64,000 nt of DNA from Lactimicrobium massiliense (GTDB lineage: Bacteria > Bacillota_I > Bacilli_A > Erysipelotrichales > Erysipelotrichaceae), in assembly GCF_900343155.1 (NCBI RefSeq), contig NZ_OUNG01000005.1:62001-126000 (forward strand). The letters run 5' to 3'. How positions within the stretch are numbered: position 1 is the stretch's first letter; each line of letters opens with the position of its first letter. Shown here piece after piece: positions 1 to 8,243 of this stretch. The translations under genes were made by a program, and so were the position numbers. Below the pieces are notes generated by a model. The model saw only the letters and a program-made list of their open reading frames with translations. It was not told where the DNA came from and made no database searches.

Positions 1-3000
1 GCGCTGACTGATGAAAATGGAAACTGTTCATTTGAACTGTATTACCACCCATCCTATACAAGCTTCTACGCTATGGAAACCAGGGCACCGGATGGCTATC
101 TTGGCGACAATGGTGCCAGGATTGAACTGGGCAGTGCTTTGGAGCGGATTGATCATCCTGTGCACAAAGTGCTGACAAATACAGCAGACACATCCATCCA
201 GATTCATAAGGTGGATGCCATTGCCGGCAGGGCACAGGGAGATGCCACCCTTGCCGGAGCCATCTATGATGTGTATGATGCAAAGACCAATCAGAAAATT
301 GATGCACGCATTACTGGTACCAATCAGTTTGTAATCAAAGCGGATGGCTCATCCAACATCATCCGCGGTCTGCCGTTTGACCGTGACTACTATGCCATTG
401 AGGCAAAAGCACCGGAAGGATATCTGCTTTCCCAAGAAAAGATCATGCTTTCTCTTTCCAAGACGGTGAAAGTTGGCAATCGTCGGTCCATTGATGCCCA
501 GGCCAAAGAGAATCCGGTATCTGGAAAACTTGGCATCTATAAGCATTACAATAAGAAACCGGGTTCTGAGATTGATGACAAACCGGAAGAAGGCGCCGTC
601 TTTGCAGTCGTGCTGAAAAAGTATGTCGAGCAGTATGGTTCAGTGTCAGAAGCGATCCAGCACAAGGATCAGTTTGCAGCGATGGAATATGACATCATGA
701 CAACAGGTAAAGACGGCCGTGCCGCTTCAAAGGACCTTGCCTATGGCACCTATCTTGCCGCACAGATTCATGCCGTGGATCAGGAAGCAGAAATCTGCCG
801 GGATGTGTATGAATTCCGTATTTCCGGCACCCAGAACAATCCGATTCAGCATGTATCCTTTACCAATGATGAAAAGGAATATGCCCTGCAATTGATCAAG
901 ACAGATGGGAAAACCGGCAGGTATATCACGTACCGTTCGGCTGCCTTCAAGATCAAGCAGATCCAGGATGGCTCCGGCAAACCTATGAATGTCTATGTGA
1001 CCCAGAAAGTCGGCCTGCGCAATGTGGATACATTCCGAACAGCATCATCGCAGCTGTTTCTGCCAACCGGTACCATCTATGCAAGTTATGAAGAAAAGGG
1101 CACAGTCACGACGCCACTGAAAGTCAAAGCAGGCATCTATCTGATTGAGGAAGTGGAAACACCGGCAGGTTTTGTGAAAACCAGCCCGCTGCGCATTGAA
1201 GTCAAAGCATCCGGCATCAGTGAAATCAAAGAGGATGGAACCCAGATTGTACGCAGAGAGATTGTCAATCAACCGGTCTATGGTCGTCTGCATCTGCGGA
1301 AGAAAATCGAAGAGATCAAGTCGGATGTATCTCTTGTCAAGCCGCAGGATCTTTCCAAAGTCAGATTCGGCATGTACGCTGCAGATACGATCATTGATCC
1401 GGCAGATGGCAGTATCCTGCTGCACAAGGGCGAACTGTTCTCTTCGTTCTATCTGAACAGTGATGGCACATACCTTCTGGATCAGATCCCGCTGGGCAGC
1501 TACGATCTGAAGGAACTGGAAGCACCGGCAGGCATTCTGCTGGAGAAGAAGTCATTTCCCATTGTCATTTCACAGACGGATGAAACCACAGAGATCTATG
1601 ATGTGCAGCTCCAGGTAACCAATCAGCTGACATATCTGGAAATTGTCAAAGAAGATATGAATGGCCAGGTCTTAACTGGAGCAAAACTGTCACTGCGGCG
1701 GGCATCAGATCATCAGGAGGTTGCTGCATGGGTATCGGGCAGGGATCCCTTTGTCATCACCGGTCTTGATCCTCAGGAAACCTACATCCTGTATGAGCTG
1801 GAAGCACCAGAAGGCTATGTCCGCCTGAAAGAATTTGATGTCAGCCAGCCAGGTACGCCAGGCCGTCATCGGCTTGCGGTCAAAAACACACAGGTGACAA
1901 TCTCCAAGGAAGATCTCGGCGGCCAGGAAGTCAAAGATGCCCATATGAGCGTCATTGAAAAAGATACAGGAAAAACAGTTGATGCATGGATCAGTGACGG
2001 CTCTTCCCATGCCATCATCAACCTGGAAGAAGGAAAAGAGTATATTCTGCATGAAAATCTGGCCCCGGCAGGATATGCAAAGGCAAATGACATTCCTTTT
2101 ACGCCTTGCAAAGAGAATCTGCATCTTTCCATGAAGGATGTAGAGACAACGATTGAGAAGATCGATGATGAAGGCAGTCCTTTGTCTGGCGTCACTTTTG
2201 AAATCATGGATGAAGAAGGCAATGTCGTTGATACATTCATCTCGGATGGCACAGAGCAAAAACTTTCCAATCTTATCGTTGGCAAAACCTATACGCTGAA
2301 GGAAACAGCAGGCCTGAACGGATACTATGGCATCAAAGAAAAAGTGTTTACGGTTGAAAAAGACAAAGATCTGCATCTGGAGATCGTCAATGCAAAGATC
2401 CGGTATGACGTTGAAAAGATTGATGATGAAGGCAGACCGGTCATTGGCGCTGTGCTGCAATTGTATGAACAGGAAACAGGAGAACTGCTGGAAAGCTGGC
2501 AAACGGCAAATGAGAACCACCGGATCCAGACCGCACTGCAGGCTGACAAAGATTACCGGATTCATGAAGAGAAGATCATCAATGGTGTGTACCGCGCATC
2601 TGACCTTTTGTTCCATGTTGAAACGGAAGGTACGGGTGAGCCAATCTGTCTGCAGATGGTAGATGCAATGGCACCAGTTGAAATCCGTAAATGCGATGAG
2701 AATGGAAATCTGCTTGCTGGGGCAAAACTGGCAGTGATGGAAATTGATGATGATGGCAGTGAAAAAGAAGCTGTCCGTTTTGAAACTGACGTGCACAACG
2801 CATTCGATCTGACATCCTATGTAAGCACGGAAAAGAAGTATGTGCTGCGGGAACTGGAAGCACCAAAGGGATATCTGAAAGCACAGGATATTCCGTTTGT
2901 AGTAATGGGAACAAAGGAGAATCCACAGGTGATTGTCATGACAGATGCCTTGGAACCACGTATTCCGGTGACCACAGGCATTTCTTCCCATACGGCATGG

Positions 3001-3066
3001 CGGATCCTGATGGCAGGGGCATGTGCAGTGCTTGCCGTGGTATTTGTTACAAAACGCCTACATTAA
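1..3066 (+). CDS. Cna-B/SpaA-type repeat surface adhesin, 5' end outside window
   Basis: The reading frame is open from base 1, so the gene begins upstream; 1021 residues are visible. It is a chain of about nine prealbumin-like Cna-B domains, each ending in a variant of the motif seen as YAIEAKAPEGY, YILYELEAPEGY or YVLRELEAPKGY. In this family a Lys in the first strand and Asn/Asp in the last form an isopeptide bond, with the Glu of this motif catalytic. Several repeats start with VEKIDDEG-like strands. The C-terminus has a proline/threonine stretch (RIPVTTG), one membrane helix (about residues 1001-1016) and a short basic tail TKRLH. That is the layout of a sortase-anchored protein, but a canonical LPXTG is absent; IPVTTG could be a divergent sorting signal or the protein may simply be membrane anchored. 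Likely role: adhesion or pilus-like surface structure. No sortase gene is in the window. Confidence 0.9.
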   Translation, partial: ALTDENGNCSFELYYHPSYTSFYAMETRAPDGYLGDNGARIELGSALERIDHPVHKVLTNTADTSIQIHKVDAIAGRAQGDATLAGAIYDVYDAKTNQKIDARITGTNQFVIKADGSSNIIRGLPFDRDYYAIEAKAPEGYLLSQEKIMLSLSKTVKVGNRRSIDAQAKENPVSGKLGIYKHYNKKPGSEIDDKPEEGAVFAVVLKKYVEQYGSVSEAIQHKDQFAAMEYDIMTTGKDGRAASKDLAYGTYLAAQIHAVDQEAEICRDVYEFRISGTQNNPIQHVSFTNDEKEYALQLIKTDGKTGRYITYRSAAFKIKQIQDGSGKPMNVYVTQKVGLRNVDTFRTASSQLFLPTGTIYASYEEKGTVTTPLKVKAGIYLIEEVETPAGFVKTSPLRIEVKASGISEIKEDGTQIVRREIVNQPVYGRLHLRKKIEEIKSDVSLVKPQDLSKVRFGMYAADTIIDPADGSILLHKGELFSSFYLNSDGTYLLDQIPLGSYDLKELEAPAGILLEKKSFPIVISQTDETTEIYDVQLQVTNQLTYLEIVKEDMNGQVLTGAKLSLRRASDHQEVAAWVSGRDPFVITGLDPQETYILYELEAPEGYVRLKEFDVSQPGTPGRHRLAVKNTQVTISKEDLGGQEVKDAHMSVIEKDTGKTVDAWISDGSSHAIINLEEGKEYILHENLAPAGYAKANDIPFTPCKENLHLSMKDVETTIEKIDDEGSPLSGVTFEIMDEEGNVVDTFISDGTEQKLSNLIVGKTYTLKETAGLNGYYGIKEKVFTVEKDKDLHLEIVNAKIRYDVEKIDDEGRPVIGAVLQLYEQETGELLESWQTANENHRIQTALQADKDYRIHEEKIINGVYRASDLLFHVETEGTGEPICLQMVDAMAPVEIRKCDENGNLLAGAKLAVMEIDDDGSEKEAVRFETDVHNAFDLTSYVSTEKKYVLRELEAPKGYLKAQDIPFVVMGTKENPQVIVMTDALEPRIPVTTGISSHTAWRILMAGACAVLAVVFVTKRLH

Positions 3067-3101
3067 TGCAGTACTTTTCTGAAAATGAAGATGTGATTTT
3101 C

Positions 3102-3129
3102 TTGTGAACAGTGGCATGAATGCTATAAT
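3102..3129 (+). promoter_or_regulatory. promoter of the guanine riboswitch-permease transcript
   Basis: A -35 box TTGTGA (3102-3107), a 16-bp spacer and an extended -10 TGCTATAAT (-10 hexamer 3124-3129) lie just upstream of the aptamer, in the right place to start the leader RNA. Confidence 0.75.
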
Positions 3130-3143
3130 ACTTGTGTCCTGCA

Positions 3144-3209
3144 TATCGTATATGCTTTCGGATTGGCGAAAGTGTTTCTACCTGGCTGCCATAACAGCCG
3201 GACTACGAT
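3144..3209 (+). promoter_or_regulatory. purine (guanine-type) riboswitch aptamer
   Basis: The conserved core is present in order: P1 strand ATCGTA (3145-3150), P2 with GCTTTCG/GGCGAAAG, the junction TTTCTACC, the P3 hairpin GGCTgccataacAGCC, and the J3/1 segment GGACTACGAT closing P1 with TACGAT (3204-3209). The nucleotide that reads the ligand is C in GACTAC, which specifies guanine/hypoxanthine; adenine riboswitches have U there. It precedes a terminator and a purine permease, so guanine should switch the permease off. Confidence 0.92.
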
Positions 3210-3224
3210 GTTCACAAGAAACAT

Positions 3225-3265
3225 GAGCTGCGTTATGGGGATAATAGCGCAGCTTTTTTGTTTTT
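3225..3265 (+). terminator. riboswitch-controlled intrinsic terminator
   Basis: GAGCTGCG and CGCAGCT form a stem followed by TTTTTTGTTTTT, about 16 nt after the aptamer. It is the expected expression platform: ligand binding frees this terminator and stops transcription before the permease start at 3298. Confidence 0.85.
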
Positions 3266-3297
3266 CACGGTATGTCGGGCAAGGAAAGAGGGGCTAT

Positions 3298-4668
3298 ATG
3301 CTAGAAAAAATCTTCAAACTCCGTGAGAACAACACAACAGTCCGTACAGAACTCATTGCTGGTCTTACAACCTTCATGACGATGGTTTACATCCTGGCAC
3401 TCAATCCAACCATTCTGAGTGCTTCAGGCATGGATGCCGGTTCTGTTCTGACTGCTACAGCAGTCGCATCTGCCATTGCCTGCTTCTGCATGGCAGCATT
3501 CTCCAACAAGCCGTTTGCACTGTCTGCCGGCCTTGGCCTGAATGCTTACTTTGCGTACACCATCTGCGGCACAATGGGCTATTCCTGGCAGGCTGCATTA
3601 ACAGCAGTATTGATTGAAGGCATCATCTTCATCATCCTGTCACTGACGAACATCCGTGAGGCAATCTTCAATGCCATCCCTGGTCCGCTGAAGGTCGCTG
3701 TCTCTGTTGGTATCGGTATGTTCATCACGTTCATCGGCCTGCAGAATGCACATGTCATTGTAAACAATGATTCCACACTGGTCGGTCTGTTCTCTTTCAA
3801 GAGTGCACTGGCTGATGGTACCTTCTCCAGCGAAGGCATCACGATTCTGCTGATGCTGATCGGCACAATCCTGATCTTCTATCTGCTGAAGAAGAACGTC
3901 AAAGGCTATATGCTCTGGGGCATTCTTGTCACATGGCTGCTTGGCATCATCTGCCAGCTGTGCGGTCTGTACAAGCCGAATCCGGATGCTGGTTTCTATT
4001 CTGTTCTGCCGACTGCAATTGTTTCCGCACCAGCTTCCATGGCACCGACAATGTTCAAGTTTGACTTTGCCTTCATTGCCGAACATCCGATGGATTTCTT
4101 TGTTATGATGTTCTCCTTCCTGTTTGTCGATGTATTCGATACGCTGGGAACTGTCATCGGCTGTGCTTCCAAGAGCGGCATGCTCGATGAAAACGGCAAG
4201 CTGCCTGGCATCAAGGGCGTTCTGCTGGCAGATGCCGTTGGTACAGTTGTTGGTGCCTGCTGCGGTACTTCTACCATCACAACATTCGTTGAATCTTCCT
4301 CCGGTATTGCCGAAGGCGGCCGTACAGGGCTGACATCCGTTACAACCGGTGTTCTCTTCCTGCTGGCACTCTTCCTGAGCCCGCTGTTCCTGACCGTCCC
4401 GTCCTTTGCAACAGCACCGGCTCTGATCGTTGTCGGCTTCCTGATGATGCAGCAGGTATCCAAGATTGACTGGAGTGATCTGGTTGATGCAATCCCGTGC
4501 TTCATCTGCATCACCATGATGGCCTTTGCGTACAGCATCTCTGAAGGTATTTCCTTCGGTGTCATCTCCTGGGTCATTCTGCACCTGCTTAGCAAGAAGA
4601 CAGATGAGACATCCGTACTGATGTATGTACTGGCTGTCATCTTCGTGATCAAGTACTTCCTGATCTGA
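3298..4668 (+). CDS. pbuG: NCS2-family purine permease (guanine/hypoxanthine), AzgA/PbuG type
   Basis: A 456-residue polytopic membrane protein that imports purine bases by proton symport. The N-terminus has the family signature NTTVRTELIAGLTTFMTMVY, followed by PFALSAGLGLNAYFAY and, later, VDVFDTLGTVIGCASKSGM, all typical of the AzgA/PbuG branch of NCS2. I place the start at the ATG at 3298, preceded by a purine-rich ribosome-binding site (AGGAAAGAGGGG). The frame is open back to 3163, but those codons lie inside the riboswitch and terminator and cannot be coding. The guanine-type riboswitch upstream supports guanine or hypoxanthine as substrate. Exact substrate preference is inferred. Confidence 0.93.
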   Translation: MLEKIFKLRENNTTVRTELIAGLTTFMTMVYILALNPTILSASGMDAGSVLTATAVASAIACFCMAAFSNKPFALSAGLGLNAYFAYTICGTMGYSWQAALTAVLIEGIIFIILSLTNIREAIFNAIPGPLKVAVSVGIGMFITFIGLQNAHVIVNNDSTLVGLFSFKSALADGTFSSEGITILLMLIGTILIFYLLKKNVKGYMLWGILVTWLLGIICQLCGLYKPNPDAGFYSVLPTAIVSAPASMAPTMFKFDFAFIAEHPMDFFVMMFSFLFVDVFDTLGTVIGCASKSGMLDENGKLPGIKGVLLADAVGTVVGACCGTSTITTFVESSSGIAEGGRTGLTSVTTGVLFLLALFLSPLFLTVPSFATAPALIVVGFLMMQQVSKIDWSDLVDAIPCFICITMMAFAYSISEGISFGVISWVILHLLSKKTDETSVLMYVLAVIFVIKYFLI

Positions 4669-4691
4669 GCGGACAAAACATCTGATTATCC

Positions 4692-4723
4692 AACAGCGGT
4701 GGGACAAAATCCTGCCGCTGTTT
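4692..4723 (+). terminator. intrinsic terminator after the purine permease
   Basis: AACAGCGG (4692-4699) pairs with CCGCTGTT (4715-4722), followed by a short T-run. The T-run merges into a TATAAT that probably serves as the -10 of the next gene. Confidence 0.7.
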
Positions 4724-4729
4724 TATAAT
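4724..4729 (+). promoter_or_regulatory. -10 box 9 nt before the HD-protein start (possible leaderless mRNA)
   Basis: TATAAT at 4724-4729 is followed by only nine bases before the ATG at 4739. Initiation 6-8 nt downstream of the -10 would leave a 5' UTR of about 2-3 nt. No Shine-Dalgarno sequence precedes this ATG, and the -35 region is poor. Confidence 0.45.
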
Positions 4730-4738
4730 GGTCACACG

Positions 4739-5728
4739 ATGGACGAACTGCTTTCTCTATATGCAAACGTGATGCCGGAAGATCTTTATGAACTGGCGGG
4801 AACAAATGCCATGCGCAGACTGCAGCGCATTGATATGAACTGCGGTATGAACTACACATCTTATCCGCTGTTTCAGCATATGCATGCATATTCTCGCTAT
4901 ACCCACAGCCTTGGCACCGCACTGCTCGCAATCCGCTTTCATCAAAGCAAAGAAGCCGTATGTGCCTGTCTGTTTCATGACATCTCTACACCGGTATTTT
5001 CTCATGTCATCGACTTTGTCCATCAGGACTATCTGAAGCAGGAATACACCGAACAGGCAGGAGAACGGATCATCCGCAGCGATCCTGACATTCCAGCAAT
5101 TCTTTCCAGATATGGCATTGCTCTTTCAGGAACACTGGACTATCACCGCTATCCGATCTGCGACAATCCAACCGGCCGTCTCAGCATTGACCGGCTGGAA
5201 TATACACTTGGCAACATGATCAACTATGGCTTTGGCACCCTGTCTGAGGCACAGTGGATTCTGTCTGATCTTGCGATGGAGAAAGATGAGCTTGTCTTTA
5301 TCCACAGCCTGCCAGCTATTCTGTTTGCAAAGCGCAGCCTGCAGTGCGGTCAGATCTATGCGTCCGATTTTGACCGCTATGCCATGCAGATCCTGGCCGA
5401 AATTGTCCATGACGCTCTGCAGGATGGCATTGTCAAAGAAGAGGATCTGTATACAGATGAGCCGGCATTTATTCAGCTGCTGTGCAAAGATGAAACATAC
5501 CACCAGCGCTGGATCAATTTCTGCCATCTGTCCGCAGTCTATCCATCTTGTGCAGATGATCCCCATGCCCGGTGCATCCCTGCCAAAAAGCGCTGGATTG
5601 ATCCCATGGTAAAAAACACGGGAAGAGTCAGTCAGATCGATGCAGGTATCAAGAAGGAGATTGCTGCATTTATGGCAGCAGATCAGAACAAATATTTCAG
5701 TGACAGAAAGGAACGAACTCATGAGTGA
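4739..5728 (+). CDS. HD-domain phosphohydrolase, COG1078-like
   Basis: A 329-residue soluble protein with an HD metal-dependent phosphohydrolase fold. The motifs are RYTHSLGTALL (first His, about residue 55) and LFHDISTPVFSH (His-Asp pair, about residue 80), preceded by MRRLQRI, which matches the COG1078 type of HD proteins (dNTP triphosphohydrolase-like). The substrate cannot be read from sequence. The start at 4739 is the first Met of the frame. It has no ribosome-binding site but sits just after a TATAAT, which suggests leaderless translation. The next Met (4769) has no better site. The stop overlaps the start of rdgB by 8 nt, so the two are cotranscribed. Confidence 0.8.
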   Translation: MDELLSLYANVMPEDLYELAGTNAMRRLQRIDMNCGMNYTSYPLFQHMHAYSRYTHSLGTALLAIRFHQSKEAVCACLFHDISTPVFSHVIDFVHQDYLKQEYTEQAGERIIRSDPDIPAILSRYGIALSGTLDYHRYPICDNPTGRLSIDRLEYTLGNMINYGFGTLSEAQWILSDLAMEKDELVFIHSLPAILFAKRSLQCGQIYASDFDRYAMQILAEIVHDALQDGIVKEEDLYTDEPAFIQLLCKDETYHQRWINFCHLSAVYPSCADDPHARCIPAKKRWIDPMVKNTGRVSQIDAGIKKEIAAFMAADQNKYFSDRKERTHE

Positions 5729-6320
5729 AGAAAAAGTAATTGTTGTCGCAAGTACAAACAAAGGAAAAATCCGTGAATTTGAACAGATGCTGAATCCAAG
5801 AGGCTATATTGTCAAGAGTCTTGCTGATTTTCCGGATATGCCTGAAATCGAAGAAAACGGCACGACTTTTGAAGAAAATGCTGTAATCAAGGCAGATGCT
5901 GTAACCAGGCGCTATGGCATCATGGCCATTGCGGATGACAGCGGTCTGTGCATTGATGCCTTTGGCGGTGAACCAGGTGTCCACAGTGCCCGGTATCTTG
6001 GCCATGATACGCCCTATGACTATAAGAACAAAGTCATCCTGGAACGCATGGCCAATGAAACCAACCGCGGCTGCCACTATACATGTGCCATTGCCGTGAC
6101 AAGACCAAACCAGAAGCCGGTTGTCTTCTCAGAAATCTGTGAATGCGAGATTGCCAGAGAGCCGAAGGGTGAAAACGGTTTTGGGTATGATCCGATCGTT
6201 TACTATCCGCCGCTCCACAAGACGATGGCAGAAATGACCAAAGAAGAAAAGAATTCCATCTCTCACCGCGGCAAAGCAGTTAGCAAGCTGGAAAAGTGGC
6301 TTGATGAAGAAAAACTGTAA
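5721..6320 (+). CDS. rdgB: RdgB/HAM1 XTP/dITP pyrophosphatase
   Basis: A 199-residue house-cleaning enzyme that hydrolyses non-canonical purine nucleoside triphosphates (ITP, dITP, XTP) to monophosphate and pyrophosphate, keeping them out of DNA and RNA. Family motifs: N-terminal VVASTNKGKIREFEQ, the GTTFEENAVIKA segment, IADDSGLCIDAFGGEPGVHS with the catalytic Asp, GFGYDPIVYYP, and SHRGKA near the C-terminus. The start at 5721 is chosen because AAAGGA lies 8 nt upstream; an in-frame upstream Met (5640) lies deep in the preceding gene. It overlaps the HD gene and is overlapped by the next membrane-protein gene, so it is in a tight operon. Confidence 0.95.
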   Translation: MSEEKVIVVASTNKGKIREFEQMLNPRGYIVKSLADFPDMPEIEENGTTFEENAVIKADAVTRRYGIMAIADDSGLCIDAFGGEPGVHSARYLGHDTPYDYKNKVILERMANETNRGCHYTCAIAVTRPNQKPVVFSEICECEIAREPKGENGFGYDPIVYYPPLHKTMAEMTKEEKNSISHRGKAVSKLEKWLDEEKL

Positions 6321-7005
6321 TATCTTTTGCGGTCTGCTGTTCTTTCTGCTTTCTGTTGTTCTCATCCTGAGTGCTGTGCAGATGTGCTGTTTCAGCAGAA
6401 GCTTTTATGCCAAAGAGCTGAACAGCGAAGAAGTGGAAGAGAATACAGGCATGGCCAGCAAAGATGTCATTGCCGCTGCTGATGTTCTTCTGGACTATCT
6501 TCAAAACAAGCGGGATGACATCATCATTGAAGCACAGGTTAATGGCAGTACGCAGGAAGTCTTTAACGATCGGGAAACAGCCCACATGGTCGATGTGAAA
6601 GACCTGTATCAGAAAACACTGCTGGTGCGCAATATCCTTGCTCTCGGTACTGCCGCAGGCTTTGCCATCCTGCTGATCAAGGCAAAGAATGGCCGTCAGA
6701 AACTGCTGCAGAAAGGTTATCAGGCAGGCATTTCCCTGACATTGCTTGTGATTGTCTTCCTTGCGATCTGGATCATGGGTGACTTTTCAGATTTCTGGTA
6801 TGATTTCCATGAACTGCTGTTTACAAAGAATGATTACTGGCTGCTGAATCCCAATTCTTCCATCATGATCAATATGTTTCCGCAGGACTTCTTTGAACAC
6901 CTTGTCCTGCGCATCTGCGTCTTCAGCAGCGGTCTGCTGGCGCTGCTTGGCATTCTGCTGTGGATGCCATGGCACACACTGTATACAAAGAAGGTGAAAG
7001 CATGA
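6304..7005 (+). CDS. TIGR01906/DUF1461 family integral membrane protein
   Basis: A 233-residue protein with membrane helices near residues 8-28, 110-127, 140-160 and 205-225. It carries the family's characteristic loop pattern: FHELLFTKNDYWLLNP followed by MFPQDFFEH. The family is widespread in Bacillota and its function is unknown. The gene starts inside the 3' end of rdgB (ATG 6304, or TTG 6301) and ends in an ATGA overlap with trmL, so expression is translationally coupled. I see no catalytic motif. Confidence 0.85.
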   Translation: MKKNCNIFCGLLFFLLSVVLILSAVQMCCFSRSFYAKELNSEEVEENTGMASKDVIAAADVLLDYLQNKRDDIIIEAQVNGSTQEVFNDRETAHMVDVKDLYQKTLLVRNILALGTAAGFAILLIKAKNGRQKLLQKGYQAGISLTLLVIVFLAIWIMGDFSDFWYDFHELLFTKNDYWLLNPNSSIMINMFPQDFFEHLVLRICVFSSGLLALLGILLWMPWHTLYTKKVKA

Positions 7006-7550
7006 TCCACGTCGTCCTCTATGAACCGGAAATCCCGCAGAACACAGGCAATATCATGCGTACATGCAGTGCTTTTGGCATCTGCCTGCACCTGATCGAA
7101 CCGCTTGGCTTCTATATGGATGACAAGCATCTGAAAAGAGCAGGCATGGATTACATCAAAGATCTGCAGTGGGATATCTGGCATGACTGGCCATCGTTTA
7201 TCCAAAGCCATCAAGGTGCCATGTACTATGTCACCCGCTATGGCTCTCACAGGCCTGACAGTTTTGATTATCGGAAAGATCAGGCGGATGGAAAAGATAT
7301 TTATCTTGTCTTTGGCAAAGAAAGCACTGGTATCGACAAGCAGATTCTGAGAGAAAATCTGGATCACTGCATCCGCATTCCGATGGTCCCCAATGCGAGA
7401 AGCCTGAATCTTGCCAATTGTGTTGCTCTGATGGTATATGCGGTAGAGGAGCAGCTGGATTTCCCGGGCTGTTCACAGACGGAAGTTATCAAGGGAGCAG
7501 ATTTCCTTGAAAAGCACTCTGATGGACAGCATCACAGTGGTTGGCTATGA
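7002..7550 (+). CDS. trmL: tRNA (cytidine/uridine-2'-O-)-methyltransferase TrmL
   Basis: A 182-residue SPOUT-class enzyme that 2'-O-methylates the wobble nucleotide 34 of certain leucine tRNAs using S-adenosylmethionine. The start IHVVLYEPEIPQNTGNIMRTC and the knot motifs LVFGKESTGID and IRIPMVPNARSLNLANCVA are diagnostic. The start is the ATG of the ATGA overlap with the DUF1461 gene. The C-terminus extends about 25 residues past the usual family end, with a polar tail ending in HHSGWL. Function assigned from the family with high confidence. Confidence 0.95.
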   Translation: MIHVVLYEPEIPQNTGNIMRTCSAFGICLHLIEPLGFYMDDKHLKRAGMDYIKDLQWDIWHDWPSFIQSHQGAMYYVTRYGSHRPDSFDYRKDQADGKDIYLVFGKESTGIDKQILRENLDHCIRIPMVPNARSLNLANCVALMVYAVEEQLDFPGCSQTEVIKGADFLEKHSDGQHHSGWL

Positions 7551-7571
7551 TGGAAAGGCAGTGAAGGAAAT

Positions 7572-7769
7572 ATGCTGGAATCGCTGAATGACTATTTGTC
7601 GCTTGCCGTCATGGTGATATTCTGTGTGATCGGCTTTGTACTTCTGGTTTCTTTCCTGCATGGCAGTCATACAAGCAAGTCTAAGAAAAAGAAAGACCGC
7701 TATTATGCATTCTGGAAAGATATCAGTGATGGCCGGAATGAGAACGATGACGATCTTTTCTTCTTCTGA
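7572..7769 (+). CDS. small single-pass membrane protein, unknown
   Basis: 65 residues: one hydrophobic helix (about residues 10-29, LAVMVIFCVIGFVLLVSFL), then a lysine cluster SKSKKKKDR and an acidic tail ending NDDDLFFF. The positive cluster after the helix predicts a cytoplasmic C-terminus. The upstream bases GGCAGTGAAGGAAAT offer a ribosome-binding site. It sits 21 nt after trmL and 14 nt before ridA in the same operon. I do not recognise a family. Confidence 0.6.
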   Translation: MLESLNDYLSLAVMVIFCVIGFVLLVSFLHGSHTSKSKKKKDRYYAFWKDISDGRNENDDDLFFF

Positions 7770-7783
7770 TCAGGAGGAAACCT

Positions 7784-8242
7784 ATGATATTTGAAACGCT
7801 GCAGACCCAGGAGGCACCGCATGTTCAGGGAGCCTATTCACCGGCTCTTTCTGTCTGTGATTACATCTTTCTTTCCGGGCAGCTGCCGCTGGACAATGAT
7901 GGCGCGATGAGCACGGGTGATATCAGCAGCCAGACCAGACGCTGTATCGAAAACCTGCAGCATCTTCTCGCCCTGCGGGGGCTGGATCTTTCCTATACCG
8001 TACAGGTACGTGTGTATCTTGCGGATATGAATGACTATGCTGCGATGGATCAGGTTTACCAGCAGATGTTTAAGGATCCCTATCCTGCCCGTACCGTGAT
8101 CGGCGTCAATGCGCTGCCCATGGGCGCAAAGATTCAGATTGACGCCAGCGCAATGGACACAAGAGCCATGGAGATTCTGTGTGCGCAGGATGAACAGGAG
8201 ACCAGCTGTCATGATGGCTATTGCAGCTGCAGGGAGAAGTAA
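7784..8242 (+). CDS. ridA: RidA family (YjgF/UK114) enamine/imine deaminase with Cys-rich tail
   Basis: 152 residues. The first ~130 match the RidA fold: GAYSPALSVCDYIFLSGQLPLD at the N-terminus and a conserved arginine in YPARTVIGVNALPMGAKIQIDA. RidA proteins hydrolyse reactive enamine/imine intermediates made by PLP enzymes. The family normally ends at about residue 125-130. Here there is an extra tail that includes CHDGYCSC, a compact three-cysteine cluster. A strong ribosome-binding site (AGGAGG) precedes ATG 7784. The stop is one base before the ATG of the comK-like gene. Confidence 0.88.
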   Translation: MIFETLQTQEAPHVQGAYSPALSVCDYIFLSGQLPLDNDGAMSTGDISSQTRRCIENLQHLLALRGLDLSYTVQVRVYLADMNDYAAMDQVYQQMFKDPYPARTVIGVNALPMGAKIQIDASAMDTRAMEILCAQDEQETSCHDGYCSCREK

Positions 8243-8243
8243 T

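Noticed and set aside
1705-2991. 428-residue open frame on the - strand inside the adhesin
   Set aside because: Antisense shadow of the repetitive Cna-B coding sequence; Cys/His/Phe-rich composition with no domain or ribosome-binding site.
3640-4707. 355-residue - strand frame opposite the purine permease
   Set aside because: Composition (Gln/Asp/His-rich, repeated polar runs) is that of an antisense reading of a membrane protein; the + strand gene is clear and has a riboswitch.
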